DNA of 64,000 bases. Source: Promethearchaeota archaeon (GTDB taxonomy: Archaea > Asgardarchaeota > Thorarchaeia > Thorarchaeales > Thorarchaeaceae). Location of the stretch: positions 158,136 to 222,135 of the forward strand of contig WJMJ01000046.1 of NCBI GenBank assembly GCA_014728035.1, read 5' to 3'. The position numbers and the translations under genes are program-made. Under the pieces are notes generated by a model. That model made no database searches and was not told where the DNA came from. It worked only from the letters and a program-made list of their open reading frames with translations. Of the stretch, positions 17,647 to 27,998 are shown in pieces (position 1 is the first letter of the stretch; each line of letters starts with the position of its first letter).

Positions 17647-17678
17647 ACTAAGCGAATACTTTCGGTCATCCCTTTCCG

Positions 17679-17711
17679 TCGGGGCCGTCAGAGTTCATTC
17701 AAAGGCCTCGA
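17679..17711. other. Intergenic hairpin between rpo8-like gene and tfb
   Basis: Arms TCGGGGCC and GGCCTCGA pair over 8 bp (one G-U) around a 17-base loop. It lies 33 bases after the upstream stop and is not followed by a T run, so it could be a processing site, an RNA element or part of a small RNA. Function is unknown. Confidence 0.3.
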
Positions 17712-17798
17712 TTATTCACTCTATCGGATAATATGACCTCTGTAACGTACAAACATACACTGAAAGTCAGATAGGATATAATTACGGATTCTATCTGG

Positions 17799-18842
17799 GT
17801 GTGGTCTTTGTTTGAAGGAACATGCAGATCAATAAGAAATCAACCAGTAAGATGTCCAGATTGTTCTGGACAGATAGTAAGTAGCCATGGACATAAGGTG
17901 TGTTCAGAATGCGGTCTTGTTATGTCACGAGACTATGTGGACCCTACATTTCAGATGGGTGAAAAAGTAAAAGAAGGGGATCCAACAGCTTCAGTATATG
18001 GGTCTCTTGGAAAACGACTACATATTGTTGATGGGTTAGGTAGTTACATCGACTTTCATAAAACAAGATATTTTCGAGATGCTCAAGGACGAATTCTGAG
18101 AAGCAGGAGACAGAAACAGTTCAAACGACTCAAAACAGTATATAGTACACGAATAAGAATTGGCCAAGATGAAGCAAAATATAGAGCATTACGTACACTA
18201 AATCATGTATCAAAATTACTAATGATACATGAACAAGTACGTGACCGAACCGCATACATATATCAAAAAATCTTGGACGATGCTAAAGATAAGATTTCGA
18301 ATAACATCCTGCTTATTGCTGTCTGCCTGTTAATGGCAGTGAGAGAGTTTAAGGATAGTGCTCCTATAACACTTGAGGAAATAGCTGAAGTTTTCGAAAG
18401 ATGTGGACATCGAGTTAGTGTTAGATCGATTGTAAGAGAAGCTCTGAGATTAAGAACAATTACTGGATACTCACCAGAAATTAGAAAACCCGAGGATTAT
18501 GTGCCAAGAGTAATTTCGATGTTAGTAAACAATTCACAAGTCATTAAGAAGATTGAATCAAGAGGATGGCAGATTATACAGTATGAAAACGTGTTGAGGA
18601 ATAAAATGAACGAAATAATTGAGATGGTTCCTGCTTCAAAAAGAGGCGGTCGAAATCCGTTTATTTTTGCAGTTTCTTCAGCATATGCAGGCGACCGTAT
18701 AATATCTGAAGAGTATGGAAAACGATCTGTTCTAACACAGAAATTGACTGCAAAAGCAACAGAGGTTGCAGAATACAGCATAAGAGATCATTATGGCATG
18801 ATGAAGAAAATAATTGAACCACTTATGAAGGCAACACAATGA
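17799..18842 (+). CDS. tfb: Transcription initiation factor B (TFB)
   Basis: Archaeal TFIIB homolog of 347 residues. The zinc ribbon CPDC...CSEC is at residues 19-39, followed by a reader/linker region (FQMGEKVKEGDPTASVYGSLG) and two cyclin folds beginning around residues 125 and 235. The second cyclin repeat is recognisable but divergent in its helix-turn-helix (KLTAKATEVAEYSIRDHY). TFB recruits RNA polymerase to TBP-bound promoters. The start appears to be a GTG after a G-rich leader. Confidence 0.85.
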   Translation: MWSLFEGTCRSIRNQPVRCPDCSGQIVSSHGHKVCSECGLVMSRDYVDPTFQMGEKVKEGDPTASVYGSLGKRLHIVDGLGSYIDFHKTRYFRDAQGRILRSRRQKQFKRLKTVYSTRIRIGQDEAKYRALRTLNHVSKLLMIHEQVRDRTAYIYQKILDDAKDKISNNILLIAVCLLMAVREFKDSAPITLEEIAEVFERCGHRVSVRSIVREALRLRTITGYSPEIRKPEDYVPRVISMLVNNSQVIKKIESRGWQIIQYENVLRNKMNEIIEMVPASKRGGRNPFIFAVSSAYAGDRIISEEYGKRSVLTQKLTAKATEVAEYSIRDHYGMMKKIIEPLMKATQ

Positions 18843-19003
18843 GTTAAGCTCATTTATCATAAATTGTGCCATTTCATGAAATAGGAGATTATATGCAAAA
18901 AAACATAACAAGGTGCGAAAAGAGCTCTAAAAATACAAACGCATTAAATGGTCAACTGGTCATTGGATGGCGAAGCTTGTTTTTCACCAAGAGGAGAGTA
19001 TGA

Positions 19004-20656
19004 ATGGCAAAAAGAAACAATCAATTTCTAAAGATTATATGTCATCCTGAGCGCTGCCATAGTTGCGAAAATGCTGAAGACCAAATTTGTGCAAAGCAAA
19101 GATATGCTGAGAAATCATCAAAGCTCGTAATAATCGAAGCAACCAGAGGCATAATTCATTTCATTGACTCGAAAAAGAAGATTCCAAATGATTTGCCTTG
19201 GAAATCTTCTGGTTGGATAACAGTATTCATTGGTAAAGATTATGCAAATAGTTTGTCTAATGATCAAATTATTGACTTGTATGTAATTGAGCCCTATGTG
19301 GTAATATTTACTCAGAAGGAACAAAAAAAATACTTCAAAGCATATCCATTTCTACAAACTACATTAGAACGAGCTTTATTCGAAGAGTTATCCAGCCGGA
19401 TCGAAATGCAAACTTGTAAATTAATAGAAAGAACCACATTAGATAATAAAATAAAGCAGATAAAAAACAAAGTATTAACTGAGATATCAGAATATGTTCC
19501 AGAAATGACCAGTGATGTAAGAAACCGTATTGCTCTACTGATCGCCCATAAATCAACTGTTTTAGAAAAAATGATACCAATCATTTTAGATGAGAAAGTT
19601 GAAGAAATATTCCTAGATCAACCAGATTCAAACATCTATTTCGACCATGGGGAATGGGGGAGATGCGAATCATTCATTTCCGTAAATAAAAGTGATGCCA
19701 AACGAATTGTTACAATGATACGAGCTATTAGTAACTATCATTTGGATAGAACAAATCCATCGCTCAAGTCAGATATTCATTTCTTGGGAACCAATTTGCG
19801 CTTCTCGGTAGCGCTGCCGCCGCTTAGTTCTCGTGGTCTAAACCTGGAAATTCGTCGAGCAAGGAAGATTCCATTTTCAGTAAAAGACCTTATTCTAAAT
19901 GGAACATTGACAAAAGAAGCAGCGATCGTTCTAATAATAGCAATGAATCTAAGATATAATATCACAATAACAGGCGCACCTGGTTCAGGAAAAACTACAC
20001 TTATGAATGCACTGGATATGACAACACCCGATATTTGGAGAAAAGTCTACATTGAAGATGCAATAGAAAGCAGGACAATTGAGGGGCACCATCAAATAAG
20101 AATTAGAGTGGATCCATTTGATGAAAGAAGTGGAATTTTGGATAAAGAGTCAGAAATAGTGAAAACCCTGCATAGATCTCCAGACTACTTAATCCTAGGA
20201 GAAATACAAACTGCAGAACACACCAAAGCTCTATTTCACGCGATGGCAGCTGGTCTTAGAAGTATCCAAACAACACATAGCAGATCAGCATCCAATCTAA
20301 TTACAAGATGGAAAAACAATCATGGAGTGAATTTGTCGAATCTTGCACTTATGGACCTAATTGTAACTATGGATCGCCCGAATCCAGGAAAATCTTTTCG
20401 ATTTGTTTCGGAAATCGTAGAAGTGAAGAGGAAAATTAATTCCCAAGGAATTTTGGTATTTGCAGGGCTAAATACAATATATGATAACGAAAGAGGAATT
20501 ATTGAACTGGCAAATGAGGAATCATATTTTGAACAAATAATGAAATTAAAATCAATCGAGGAAATTCACAAAATTTTAGAAATATGCCAGATAAATGAAG
20601 ATAATTCATACCTATTTAGATTTCTCTCATCACAAATTGACAGACATCAGCAGTAA
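19004..20656 (+). CDS. Type II/IV secretion-type ATPase (PilT/VirB11/GspE superfamily)
   Basis: The protein has 550 residues. The C-terminal half is a secretion ATPase: Walker A GAPGSGKTT at residues 324-332, Asp box VYIEDAIESR, Walker B-type LILGEIQTAEH and the His box LRSIQTTHSRSASN. The N-terminal ~200 residues are family-specific and begin with a CHPERCHSCENAEDQIC cysteine cluster that could bind zinc. It lies just upstream of a pilin-like peptide and near two surface proteins and a HerA/VirB4-type ATPase, suggesting a pilus or secretion apparatus. A GAGGAG Shine-Dalgarno sequence precedes the ATG by a few bases. Confidence 0.85.
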   Translation: MAKRNNQFLKIICHPERCHSCENAEDQICAKQRYAEKSSKLVIIEATRGIIHFIDSKKKIPNDLPWKSSGWITVFIGKDYANSLSNDQIIDLYVIEPYVVIFTQKEQKKYFKAYPFLQTTLERALFEELSSRIEMQTCKLIERTTLDNKIKQIKNKVLTEISEYVPEMTSDVRNRIALLIAHKSTVLEKMIPIILDEKVEEIFLDQPDSNIYFDHGEWGRCESFISVNKSDAKRIVTMIRAISNYHLDRTNPSLKSDIHFLGTNLRFSVALPPLSSRGLNLEIRRARKIPFSVKDLILNGTLTKEAAIVLIIAMNLRYNITITGAPGSGKTTLMNALDMTTPDIWRKVYIEDAIESRTIEGHHQIRIRVDPFDERSGILDKESEIVKTLHRSPDYLILGEIQTAEHTKALFHAMAAGLRSIQTTHSRSASNLITRWKNNHGVNLSNLALMDLIVTMDRPNPGKSFRFVSEIVEVKRKINSQGILVFAGLNTIYDNERGIIELANEESYFEQIMKLKSIEEIHKILEICQINEDNSYLFRFLSSQIDRHQQ

Positions 20657-20723
20657 CTCGCTTCAGTTTTTTTACGGGTTTAAATGTTCAGAGAAAAACA
20701 CACATGTATCAGAGGGATAAACC

Positions 20724-20924
20724 ATGACAAAAGAAATTATTAAAGATGAAATGGGTGGTCCACTTGTTGAGGAAAGTCTTCTTCTAGGTTTAGCAGTTGT
20801 AACAATTTCTATCGTAATAGCGGTAATATTACAGGCAACTGGTTGGGCACAAGAAGTTATTACAGGATTAGTGGATATGCTCGAAAATAGCTGGAATAAC
20901 CTGAATCAGCTTTTTGTGCCATAA
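20724..20924 (+). CDS. Small pilin-like peptide (type IV-pilin-type N terminus)
   Basis: A 66-residue protein with a charged leader (MTKEIIKDEMG) followed by GPLVEESLLLGLAVVTISIV and one membrane helix. Cutting after the Gly at position 11 would leave Glu at mature position +5, the type IV pilin rule, so a prepilin peptidase could process it. It is much shorter than typical pilins, closer to Flp-like subunits. It follows the secretion ATPase by 67 bases and is probably its substrate. Confidence 0.65.
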   Translation: MTKEIIKDEMGGPLVEESLLLGLAVVTISIVIAVILQATGWAQEVITGLVDMLENSWNNLNQLFVP

Positions 20925-21034
20925 AGATAATGAGCAATCGTTATAGTAATCTACAGCTATATCGTTGTTAAAAACCGCCCGAAACCCTTATTTGGAAATA
21001 GACTGGTTCTGAACCGCTCCGGACTGGTGCATCT

Positions 21035-21138
21035 GCTCCGGTAGATCCGTAATCAATTTATGGAGCCGAGTGTAGTCCGGCCCAGCATGAAGGACTCTCG
21101 ATCCTTCGACCCGGGTTCGAATCCCGGCCGGAGCACCA
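21035..21138 (+). tRNA. tRNA-Glu (anticodon CTC) with D-arm intron, CCA encoded
   Basis: Acceptor GCTCCGG pairs with CCGGAGC, the anticodon stem AAGGA/TCCTT holds loop CTCTCGA (anticodon CTC), and the T arm is CCGGG-TTCGAAT-CCCGG. Twenty-six extra bases interrupt the D arm; removing 21045-21070 gives the usual archaeal tRNA-Glu start GCTCCGGTAGTGTAGTCC. CCA is encoded at 21136-21138. Confidence 0.9.
21045..21070 (+). other. tRNA intron at D-arm position 10/11 (26 nt)
   Basis: The intron folds with inner stem TCCGTAA/TTATGGA, a 4-bp helix CGGT/GCCG and 3-nt bulges AGA and AGT. The outer helix is weak, so this is a relaxed bulge-helix-bulge. Cutting after the second base of each bulge restores the mature tRNA. 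Confidence 0.8.
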
Positions 21139-21147
21139 ATCTTGTTT

Positions 21148-23115
21148 TTAGCTTAGTAAATATTTTCGCCTGAAGAACGGAATACATACTATTAGTGTGG
21201 ATATTGAACTTGTTATAAAAATCCCCGGAAGGCCAATTCCTTGTGATGCTAATATCTCATCATGACTTATACAAATTGCTACAATGCCAGTTTTATTTAA
21301 GAATCTACTATTTTCTTCGATTTCGTATTTCAAAATATAACAACCAGAGGTGTTGGGCATAGGAATAACAATATGTAAATATCCATCAGAATTAGATACA
21401 ACGGAATGAGATATATTTAGCCATTCATAGGTGAACCCCATATTTTCTGCAGCAACACCATTCAAACCAATTAGTGAAAAATCTAGATGAATTTGTTGCA
21501 AGGGACAACTTGTGAATCTATCTATCAATAGTACTGTTAAGGGAACCTGTTCGCATATATTTATCGAATATATGAAGCACACCGGAGTTTCATATCTAGT
21601 TTCATTCCCATCATATTGTATTACGTACTGATATTTTCCAGTTTCAGAAGGACAGGTGATATCAAATGAAGCTAAACCATTAACGGTGGTGTAAATGGAC
21701 ATAAGAACTGAACTTTCCAGTAATACATATAATACACAATGTGAAAGAGGATGTGTTTCATTAATAATAGTGAACTCAAAGTGGATAACCTGACGAGGGA
21801 AGGCATATCCATCGATGGATGAATTTATTAAAGTAATAGTAGGCCTTGACCAGATTGTTGCGATATATGAAACTGATTGATTGACAAACTGATTCTGAAT
21901 CAATATAGCAAATTTTCTAAGCCCTTTTTTCCCTACTATTTCAAATCTGAAAGCAGCAGAAATGTTAGAAAGAGAATCAATTGGATAGTGAAAAATATCT
22001 AAAGATAAGTCATGAATAACCACATTCAGATCATAAAGAGTACGATTAAAAATATCTGAAACTGTCACATTAATTGATACAAGTTCATTCAATATATAGG
22101 AAGAGTTGGTACTGATAACTGCAAGAGGTGATGAGAGGATTATTGAGTGTTTTGTAGTTACAGTATTATAACGTGAGTTACCATCAAAAACAATAGCAAG
22201 AGAATGATTGAACAGTTCAAAGGATTCATCAAATTCTAGAAAGAAATCAATGAACCCACTTTCATTTGTTTGTTGAATCTCATATACTTCATAATCTATC
22301 AATATGGTAATGGGTACTCCTGCAATGGGAGAATCAAATGAAGCAAGTTGGAAATGGAATGATGATGAATCATTCAGAGATGCATGAATGATTTCAGAAT
22401 AATTGGAATGAAATTGAGTTTCCAATTTATGAATCTCAAAAGTATAAAGGGAACTACTTGAGGAATAGAAACGATTCGAATCATCATGCACGGTTATTAG
22501 AAGTTGGTTATCACCCAAGCTAAAAACATCTAATTCACATTTAATACGAAAAGAAGTCGATCCATTTTGGTTAGTTGTCGATGTATCAAGAATTGTATCT
22601 TCAAAAAATACTGATACATTCACATCACCTAATGTGAAACCAGAATCATCGAATACAGATACATCTAGTTGCATAAAATCATCAGGAACATAAATCGAAG
22701 CGTTAGCTTCGATATTAGCAGTGGTGGATGAATATAATTCAAAGAAGTAAAATTGAACTGAAGGATAAAGATATTCAGACTGATTTCCTCTGAAGGTGGC
22801 ATTCAAAAGAGTGGGGCCTAATGAATGAGTGTATGGAATTGTCCACTCAATACAAGCATAGCCTGTTTCATCTGTAATACTAAAACCTAACAAAGTATTC
22901 TCAGTTTCATCATAAAACTGGATTTTTTGATTAGGAACAGGATCTCCATAGGTACCATTTTGAAGCAAAGTCACCCCAAAAGACAAAGTATCACCACGTT
23001 CATAGATATCTGTATTATCTGCCGAAACATCAGAAATTGTGAAAAATAAGAAACAGCATATGAAACAGAAAAATAAGAGAGGTGGTGATATTTTGTTCAA
23101 CGATATACACTCCAA
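21148..23115 (-). CDS. Membrane-anchored Ig-like surface protein
   Basis: A 655-residue protein with a signal peptide (LLFFCFICCFLFFTISDVSA), about six beta-sandwich repeats rich in Ser, Thr and N-x-S/T sequons, and a C-terminal membrane helix (IFITSSISTLIVCIPFF) with a short basic tail. This is a typical archaeal surface-anchored layout. It shares style and wording of repeats with the protein at 14467-17175 and lies between the pilin-like gene and the HerA/VirB4-type ATPase. No specific function can be named. Confidence 0.75.
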   Translation of the reverse strand: MECISLNKISPPLLFFCFICCFLFFTISDVSADNTDIYERGDTLSFGVTLLQNGTYGDPVPNQKIQFYDETENTLLGFSITDETGYACIEWTIPYTHSLGPTLLNATFRGNQSEYLYPSVQFYFFELYSSTTANIEANASIYVPDDFMQLDVSVFDDSGFTLGDVNVSVFFEDTILDTSTTNQNGSTSFRIKCELDVFSLGDNQLLITVHDDSNRFYSSSSSLYTFEIHKLETQFHSNYSEIIHASLNDSSSFHFQLASFDSPIAGVPITILIDYEVYEIQQTNESGFIDFFLEFDESFELFNHSLAIVFDGNSRYNTVTTKHSIILSSPLAVISTNSSYILNELVSINVTVSDIFNRTLYDLNVVIHDLSLDIFHYPIDSLSNISAAFRFEIVGKKGLRKFAILIQNQFVNQSVSYIATIWSRPTITLINSSIDGYAFPRQVIHFEFTIINETHPLSHCVLYVLLESSVLMSIYTTVNGLASFDITCPSETGKYQYVIQYDGNETRYETPVCFIYSINICEQVPLTVLLIDRFTSCPLQQIHLDFSLIGLNGVAAENMGFTYEWLNISHSVVSNSDGYLHIVIPMPNTSGCYILKYEIEENSRFLNKTGIVAICISHDEILASQGIGLPGIFITSSISTLIVCIPFFRRKYLLS

Positions 23116-23347
23116 ATATCTAGTAATAGTAATTTCAGAACGACTTGAATCATTTCAAGAATAATATCAGATTTGACATATTTAAGGTCCAATCTCAATT
23201 AGAATAGAAGCCAAATCAGAAATTGCTAATGAGTTAGCACCAGAATTCAACGATTGAATGAAGTATTCAATTTCAAGTGGTGTTCATATGGGTTTGAATG
23301 AACATAAGATTGAGCTCCTAAATGGAAAAAATTACGGTGAATAGTGG

Positions 23348-26300
23348 GTGCAACCTTTGAAATGGCAAGATTTCACAAAAGATGCTATAGCTCAAAAAAT
23401 TAGTAGAAATCAGATACAAAAGATATGGTTTTTCTGTTTTATTATTTCATGTGTGTATTTCATCATTGGATACCTCTTGCCACTTGTTGTCGAGGATTTT
23501 ATGTTTATACTGCCAGGGAAAAATCTGATTGAGTATGGTATCTACAGTATACCCGTCATAATATCAACTCTTTACGCGTACTTGACCATATCTGAAGAGG
23601 ATATCATCCACAAAATTGATGGGCCCTATCAAACTATTCAAGTTGGAAATAGTTTCGTCTTGACACAATGCTTTGAAATTCAGACGGTTTCAAGTAATTT
23701 AGAAAGTACTATAGAACCAACATCCAAATACGAAACATCAATGCTTCTTGCCCTAAGGGCAGGTATGGACCAGAATGTAAGTATGGCATATGAAACAGGT
23801 GTTTTTCAAGGAACTCCTTTTATCAGGTTAGCAATCTCAGTAGTAGGTAAGAATATAGATGAGCTAAAACAATTTCTCAGAAGAGAAGCGATACGATCTG
23901 AAGCAATAATAATTTCTTCCATAGAAGGAGCTAGTCTCAGACTGCTAGAAAATATTGAATTAGATGATGCACTATCACAGTTTACCAATACTGAAAATGC
24001 CATTATTGATGAGCCTGAATTAATTAAGACAAGTATGATATCAATAAAAGGAAATCCCAAGATAAATCCAACATTACAATCAACACAAATTGACAAATTC
24101 CTTTCTACTGCTCTTAAACAGCAATATTCTGTTTGTCTTACAACAGTATTTTCAAGAGCTGAATCAGGTAAAGAAAAAAAGAAACTCGAATCTAAATATA
24201 AAAAGATAAGGACAAAAGAAAAAGAGAAAGAAGACTCTTTAACGGATTATGCAGAAAAACAACGAATTTTGAAACAGTATGAAAAAGTTCAAAATGACTC
24301 TGGATGGTTTGATACTTCAACATATATTCTATTCAGAGAAAGCTTAGACAAAATAGATTCGCTCCAGCAAGCAGTAAAGGGAATCGTATTATCTATATGG
24401 GGAGGCACGAATGAAATCGAACTATCAGAAAAGAATATTGGGACTAAGACTAAAATTCAGCTGCAATCAAGAAGACATATCAAGAAGTACAAATTACATG
24501 TTACGGAATTAGCAGCTTTTGTGAATCTGCCAATTCAGCCACTTCCTGTAATTTCTTCAATACCAAAACCCACTTTTTCTGTCCCATCGAAAGAAAGTGT
24601 GGATAATGAACTTGTTATCGGAAAAATGATTTTTGAAGACAAACCAATAGGATCTGTTGGTCTAAAAGAGAACTGGCTTAGAGAACACCTTGCTGTTCTT
24701 GGAGCAACTGGAACTGGGAAAACCACCTTAGTGAGGAAACTAATTCACGAAATTAGTACTAAGACAAATATTCCCTGGTGGATATTTGATGTGAAAGGTT
24801 CCGAATATGCAGATTTAGCTAAAGAAGATCCAAATGGAGTTGTGATTCGTCCAGGACTTGATGAAACTTTTACCCTTCATCTTCTGAATCCAAGGAGTAA
24901 AGATATTCAACAGGAAAGTCATACAACATTTTTGATACTGAGAGAATTGCTAAGAGAAAGAAATAGCTCATCAGAACTTTCTCCAGCCATGGAGAGGGTG
25001 TTAAGAGAATCTATAATTGAATTAGCAGAAAAAGAAAACCTAGCCAAATCTGTAGAGAATCTTGTAGAGATAATAAAAAAGAATGCAACTGATAATAGAA
25101 CAGGAGATCTAACTAAAGACGCACTACTGAATAGACTTGAAATATTATTGAGAGATCCCTTGGGTACAATTCTAAGTGGTGGGAAAGGTGCGATTGATAT
25201 AGAGAATCTCCTTGACAGAAGAGTAGTTTTTGATTTACGATATGTTTCCAGAAAGGGAGGAATGGATGCTGCTAGATTATTGTACAATCTTGTTGCTAAA
25301 AAGATATTTGACGTTTCAATGAAAAGAGGTATTACTCCAAAAGTACATCATATTGTTGTTCTAGAAGAGGCTAGTAACCTTGTTCCAGAAAGTTATACTC
25401 GAAGCTCTGCAGCTGATGTAACAACTGGGGAGTCCATGGTGCTTCTTCAAAGAGCAACTGGTCAAGGAGTCATAGTTGTATCAACTAGGCCAAATATATC
25501 ATCTAACATTTTAGCAAATACAGCAACAAAGATAACGTTCAGATTGCCATATGATAGCTCTATTGGTGGAAGGTTTTTGGCATTGGAGGAGCTACAAGAA
25601 AAATATCTTCGCACCATGCAAAGAGGAAGAGCAATAGCAATATTCCCAGGAACGGAAGCTTTCGAAATAGCAACGGAAAAACCATCGGACATGATTTCAA
25701 TATTTGATCAAGATACAGAATCTAAGGATCAAATACGAATTGAAACACATCATTATGAGTCAAGTGTTCAGGATAAAGAAGAATCTACATCGATATATGA
25801 TAGGTTTGGAAACATCGCAAATCATATTGTTGCATTTCTTGCATCTAATAAAATGGCAACAGAGGAGGGGATAATAGGTCACATCGAATCATTAGAGATG
25901 AATATTAGTAAAGAAGATGTAAGAGAAATCATTTGGGAACTGATATCTCTTGGGACGATTCAGAGAGAATCCATATCACTTGTTGGAGGAGGTTTCATTT
26001 TCTGTTTGCCAAACTGCGGGAAAGATTCAGTTAAACAAGTTATAGTAGACTACATTGTATCAAAGCTTACGGAAATAGACGAAGAAATAGATTATCAAAC
26101 TATGAACGGAAATCCTACTCTAGTAGTTAATAAGACAGGTATAGCTATATTTCCAGAACATATCAAGGCATCCGAATTAAATCAGATAATGGAGAACATA
26201 TCAGAAATTTTGAATAACCATACTTCATATCATAGCTTGATTGTGATTGTCAGAGGTAGTGTGGCAGCCGCTGAATTGAGAGAGTTAATAGAAAATAGTG

Positions 26301-27052
26301 AAAGCCATGAAGATGTGTCTGTAATTCCTGCATTCCCTTCATCAATTGATCAAATGCTAAAAACCCATGTTCAAGAGTCAAGACCTGCAACCGTTACGAA
26401 GAAAGCCTCAAAAAGTCAATATATTCCTTCAAAGGATTCACAAATAATAGCTCCTGAAAGAGCAGAAACAAAAAACAAAAGAACACAGTTAAAAATATGG
26501 AAAGACTTGGTTCTTAAATTTGTTAAGATATCTGATGGTAGTATTGAATGGAACAACTTGCTAGAATTTATAGAAACTACGGCTATTCAATCGCATAACA
26601 AAAGGTCAATTCCATTAGATATCGAAATGGGAACAAAATGTTTGAAAGAGTTACTAGCAGACGAAGAGCTTATTGCAATTCGTATAGGTGAATATACAAC
26701 AATTAACGGCTATTCGCCTGGTTTGTGGGTGCTTGGTGCAAATCAAATTATGAAAATCAAAGAACATGTAATTCAAGACATCCAAAAACATCTTTTGAAA
26801 AAGTCAAATAAAATTGGATTGGCCCATGAATCATATGATATCTGTGATGGTACGACTTCATATATCATTTTACCTTCACAGAAACAACTTTCAGAAATTT
26901 CAAATTGTGAAAAAGAGGTGAAATGTGAAGTCTGTGGTGCTACAAAAATAATATGTATAGTTGCAGCTTCTGAATATATTGATGAAAGGTTGTTGAAAAA
27001 AGAAAATATTCAGATTCGAACTATTGAAGAAGGGATAACTATACTGACATAA
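23348..27052 (+). CDS. Membrane-anchored HerA/VirB4-type ATPase
   Basis: A 1234-residue protein. Two or three hydrophobic segments lie within residues 25-85 (WFFCFIISCVYFIIGYLLPL and following). A helical region with a Lys/Glu-rich coiled stretch (about 275-305) precedes a FtsK/HerA-family motor with Walker A GATGTGKTT at 451-459, Walker B IVVLEEAS near 669-676 and the GVIVVSTRPN sensor region. The C-terminal 400 residues have no family I recognise and end with a small Cys motif (KCEVCGATK). Similar architecture is found in conjugation VirB4/TraC-type and DUF87 ATPases. A GGTGA Shine-Dalgarno sequence 7 bases upstream supports the GTG start. Confidence 0.8.
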   Translation: MQPLKWQDFTKDAIAQKISRNQIQKIWFFCFIISCVYFIIGYLLPLVVEDFMFILPGKNLIEYGIYSIPVIISTLYAYLTISEEDIIHKIDGPYQTIQVGNSFVLTQCFEIQTVSSNLESTIEPTSKYETSMLLALRAGMDQNVSMAYETGVFQGTPFIRLAISVVGKNIDELKQFLRREAIRSEAIIISSIEGASLRLLENIELDDALSQFTNTENAIIDEPELIKTSMISIKGNPKINPTLQSTQIDKFLSTALKQQYSVCLTTVFSRAESGKEKKKLESKYKKIRTKEKEKEDSLTDYAEKQRILKQYEKVQNDSGWFDTSTYILFRESLDKIDSLQQAVKGIVLSIWGGTNEIELSEKNIGTKTKIQLQSRRHIKKYKLHVTELAAFVNLPIQPLPVISSIPKPTFSVPSKESVDNELVIGKMIFEDKPIGSVGLKENWLREHLAVLGATGTGKTTLVRKLIHEISTKTNIPWWIFDVKGSEYADLAKEDPNGVVIRPGLDETFTLHLLNPRSKDIQQESHTTFLILRELLRERNSSSELSPAMERVLRESIIELAEKENLAKSVENLVEIIKKNATDNRTGDLTKDALLNRLEILLRDPLGTILSGGKGAIDIENLLDRRVVFDLRYVSRKGGMDAARLLYNLVAKKIFDVSMKRGITPKVHHIVVLEEASNLVPESYTRSSAADVTTGESMVLLQRATGQGVIVVSTRPNISSNILANTATKITFRLPYDSSIGGRFLALEELQEKYLRTMQRGRAIAIFPGTEAFEIATEKPSDMISIFDQDTESKDQIRIETHHYESSVQDKEESTSIYDRFGNIANHIVAFLASNKMATEEGIIGHIESLEMNISKEDVREIIWELISLGTIQRESISLVGGGFIFCLPNCGKDSVKQVIVDYIVSKLTEIDEEIDYQTMNGNPTLVVNKTGIAIFPEHIKASELNQIMENISEILNNHTSYHSLIVIVRGSVAAAELRELIENSESHEDVSVIPAFPSSIDQMLKTHVQESRPATVTKKASKSQYIPSKDSQIIAPERAETKNKRTQLKIWKDLVLKFVKISDGSIEWNNLLEFIETTAIQSHNKRSIPLDIEMGTKCLKELLADEELIAIRIGEYTTINGYSPGLWVLGANQIMKIKEHVIQDIQKHLLKKSNKIGLAHESYDICDGTTSYIILPSQKQLSEISNCEKEVKCEVCGATKIICIVAASEYIDERLLKKENIQIRTIEEGITILT

Positions 27053-27055
27053 AGA

Positions 27056-27847
27056 TTATAGCTCGATTATGGTACATTTTGTATCCTTACCGGATAATAG
27101 AGATTTTAATCTTCCAGGAACAAGCAAATTGAATATTATGGTTCTAGAATTCTTAGAAATATGAACAAGTTCCTGAATCTTTCTAAGCATACCTCCAGTG
27201 ACATCTTTAGATTTAGAAGGTCCAACCATTGATAGAACTTGCTCGAGATTGAATCTTTCGATTTTGGGAATGAATGTGGCGGAGGGGTTTTCTTTAGGAT
27301 CTTCAATAAAAATACCATCAACATCAGTACCAACAAAAATTGAATCTATTGGCAACTTCTTTGTAATCTCAGCAATTATTGTATCTCCACTAAGAATAGC
27401 ACTTCCTTTCGAGAGGTCGTAACAGACATCTCCATGGATAAGAACGTTGCACCCGGATTCAAGGATTTTCAAAATAATGTCTACTGGGAAGGAAAGAGGA
27501 ACTCCATCTTGTAACATTACAAAATTGAAAGGAGAAACAACTACTGAAGGAATGCCGAGTGAATTAAAGATGGATTCAACATCTAAGGAGAGAATAGTCA
27601 TATTATGACGAATAAGTGGAATTCCAGAAAGTAAAGTAGACTTGGAAGTACTGGAATCATTATATCCAAATTTGTGAGCTGCTTGATGCCCATGAGCACC
27701 CCCACCAAGAACAAAAATCATAGGATTTGAAATATGAGTTATTTCAGTGGCAATCTGTCTAATAATTTCACGATTTGATTTGGGCGGTGATTGATTCTTG
27801 TACGTAATAACAGACCCACCAAGTTTTACCATACTATAGGAATTCAT
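27056..27847 (-). CDS. Isopentenyl phosphate kinase
   Basis: An amino-acid-kinase-fold protein of about 264 residues. The N-terminal VKLGGSVITYK, the GGGAHGHQAAHKFG segment with the substrate-binding His, ILSGDTIIAEI and GTDVDGIF, and KDVTGGMLRKI match archaeal isopentenyl phosphate kinase. This enzyme makes isopentenyl diphosphate in the alternative mevalonate pathway used for archaeal lipids. The start is taken at MNSYSMVKLG; a shorter start at MVKLGG (27832) is possible. Its 3' end abuts the convergent ATPase gene. Confidence 0.88.
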   Translation of the reverse strand: MNSYSMVKLGGSVITYKNQSPPKSNREIIRQIATEITHISNPMIFVLGGGAHGHQAAHKFGYNDSSTSKSTLLSGIPLIRHNMTILSLDVESIFNSLGIPSVVVSPFNFVMLQDGVPLSFPVDIILKILESGCNVLIHGDVCYDLSKGSAILSGDTIIAEITKKLPIDSIFVGTDVDGIFIEDPKENPSATFIPKIERFNLEQVLSMVGPSKSKDVTGGMLRKIQELVHISKNSRTIIFNLLVPGRLKSLLSGKDTKCTIIEL

Positions 27848-27998
27848 CGCAAACCAAGATTGCAAAACAGATAAAGGGCTATTAACCTATTTATGGAAGA
27901 CATCTAAATCTGAATGGAAATATATCAGTCACAAGATAACCTTTTTATCCATATTTAGATTCACCTGAATGAACAGCCCAGCCAGAAGGGATTGCAAT

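Noticed and set aside
21721..21738. Two perfect TAATACANN units in the surface-protein gene
   Set aside because: It fits the motif, but it is the only array seen in the first 33 kb and may be chance; it is used as background rather than as part of the cluster.
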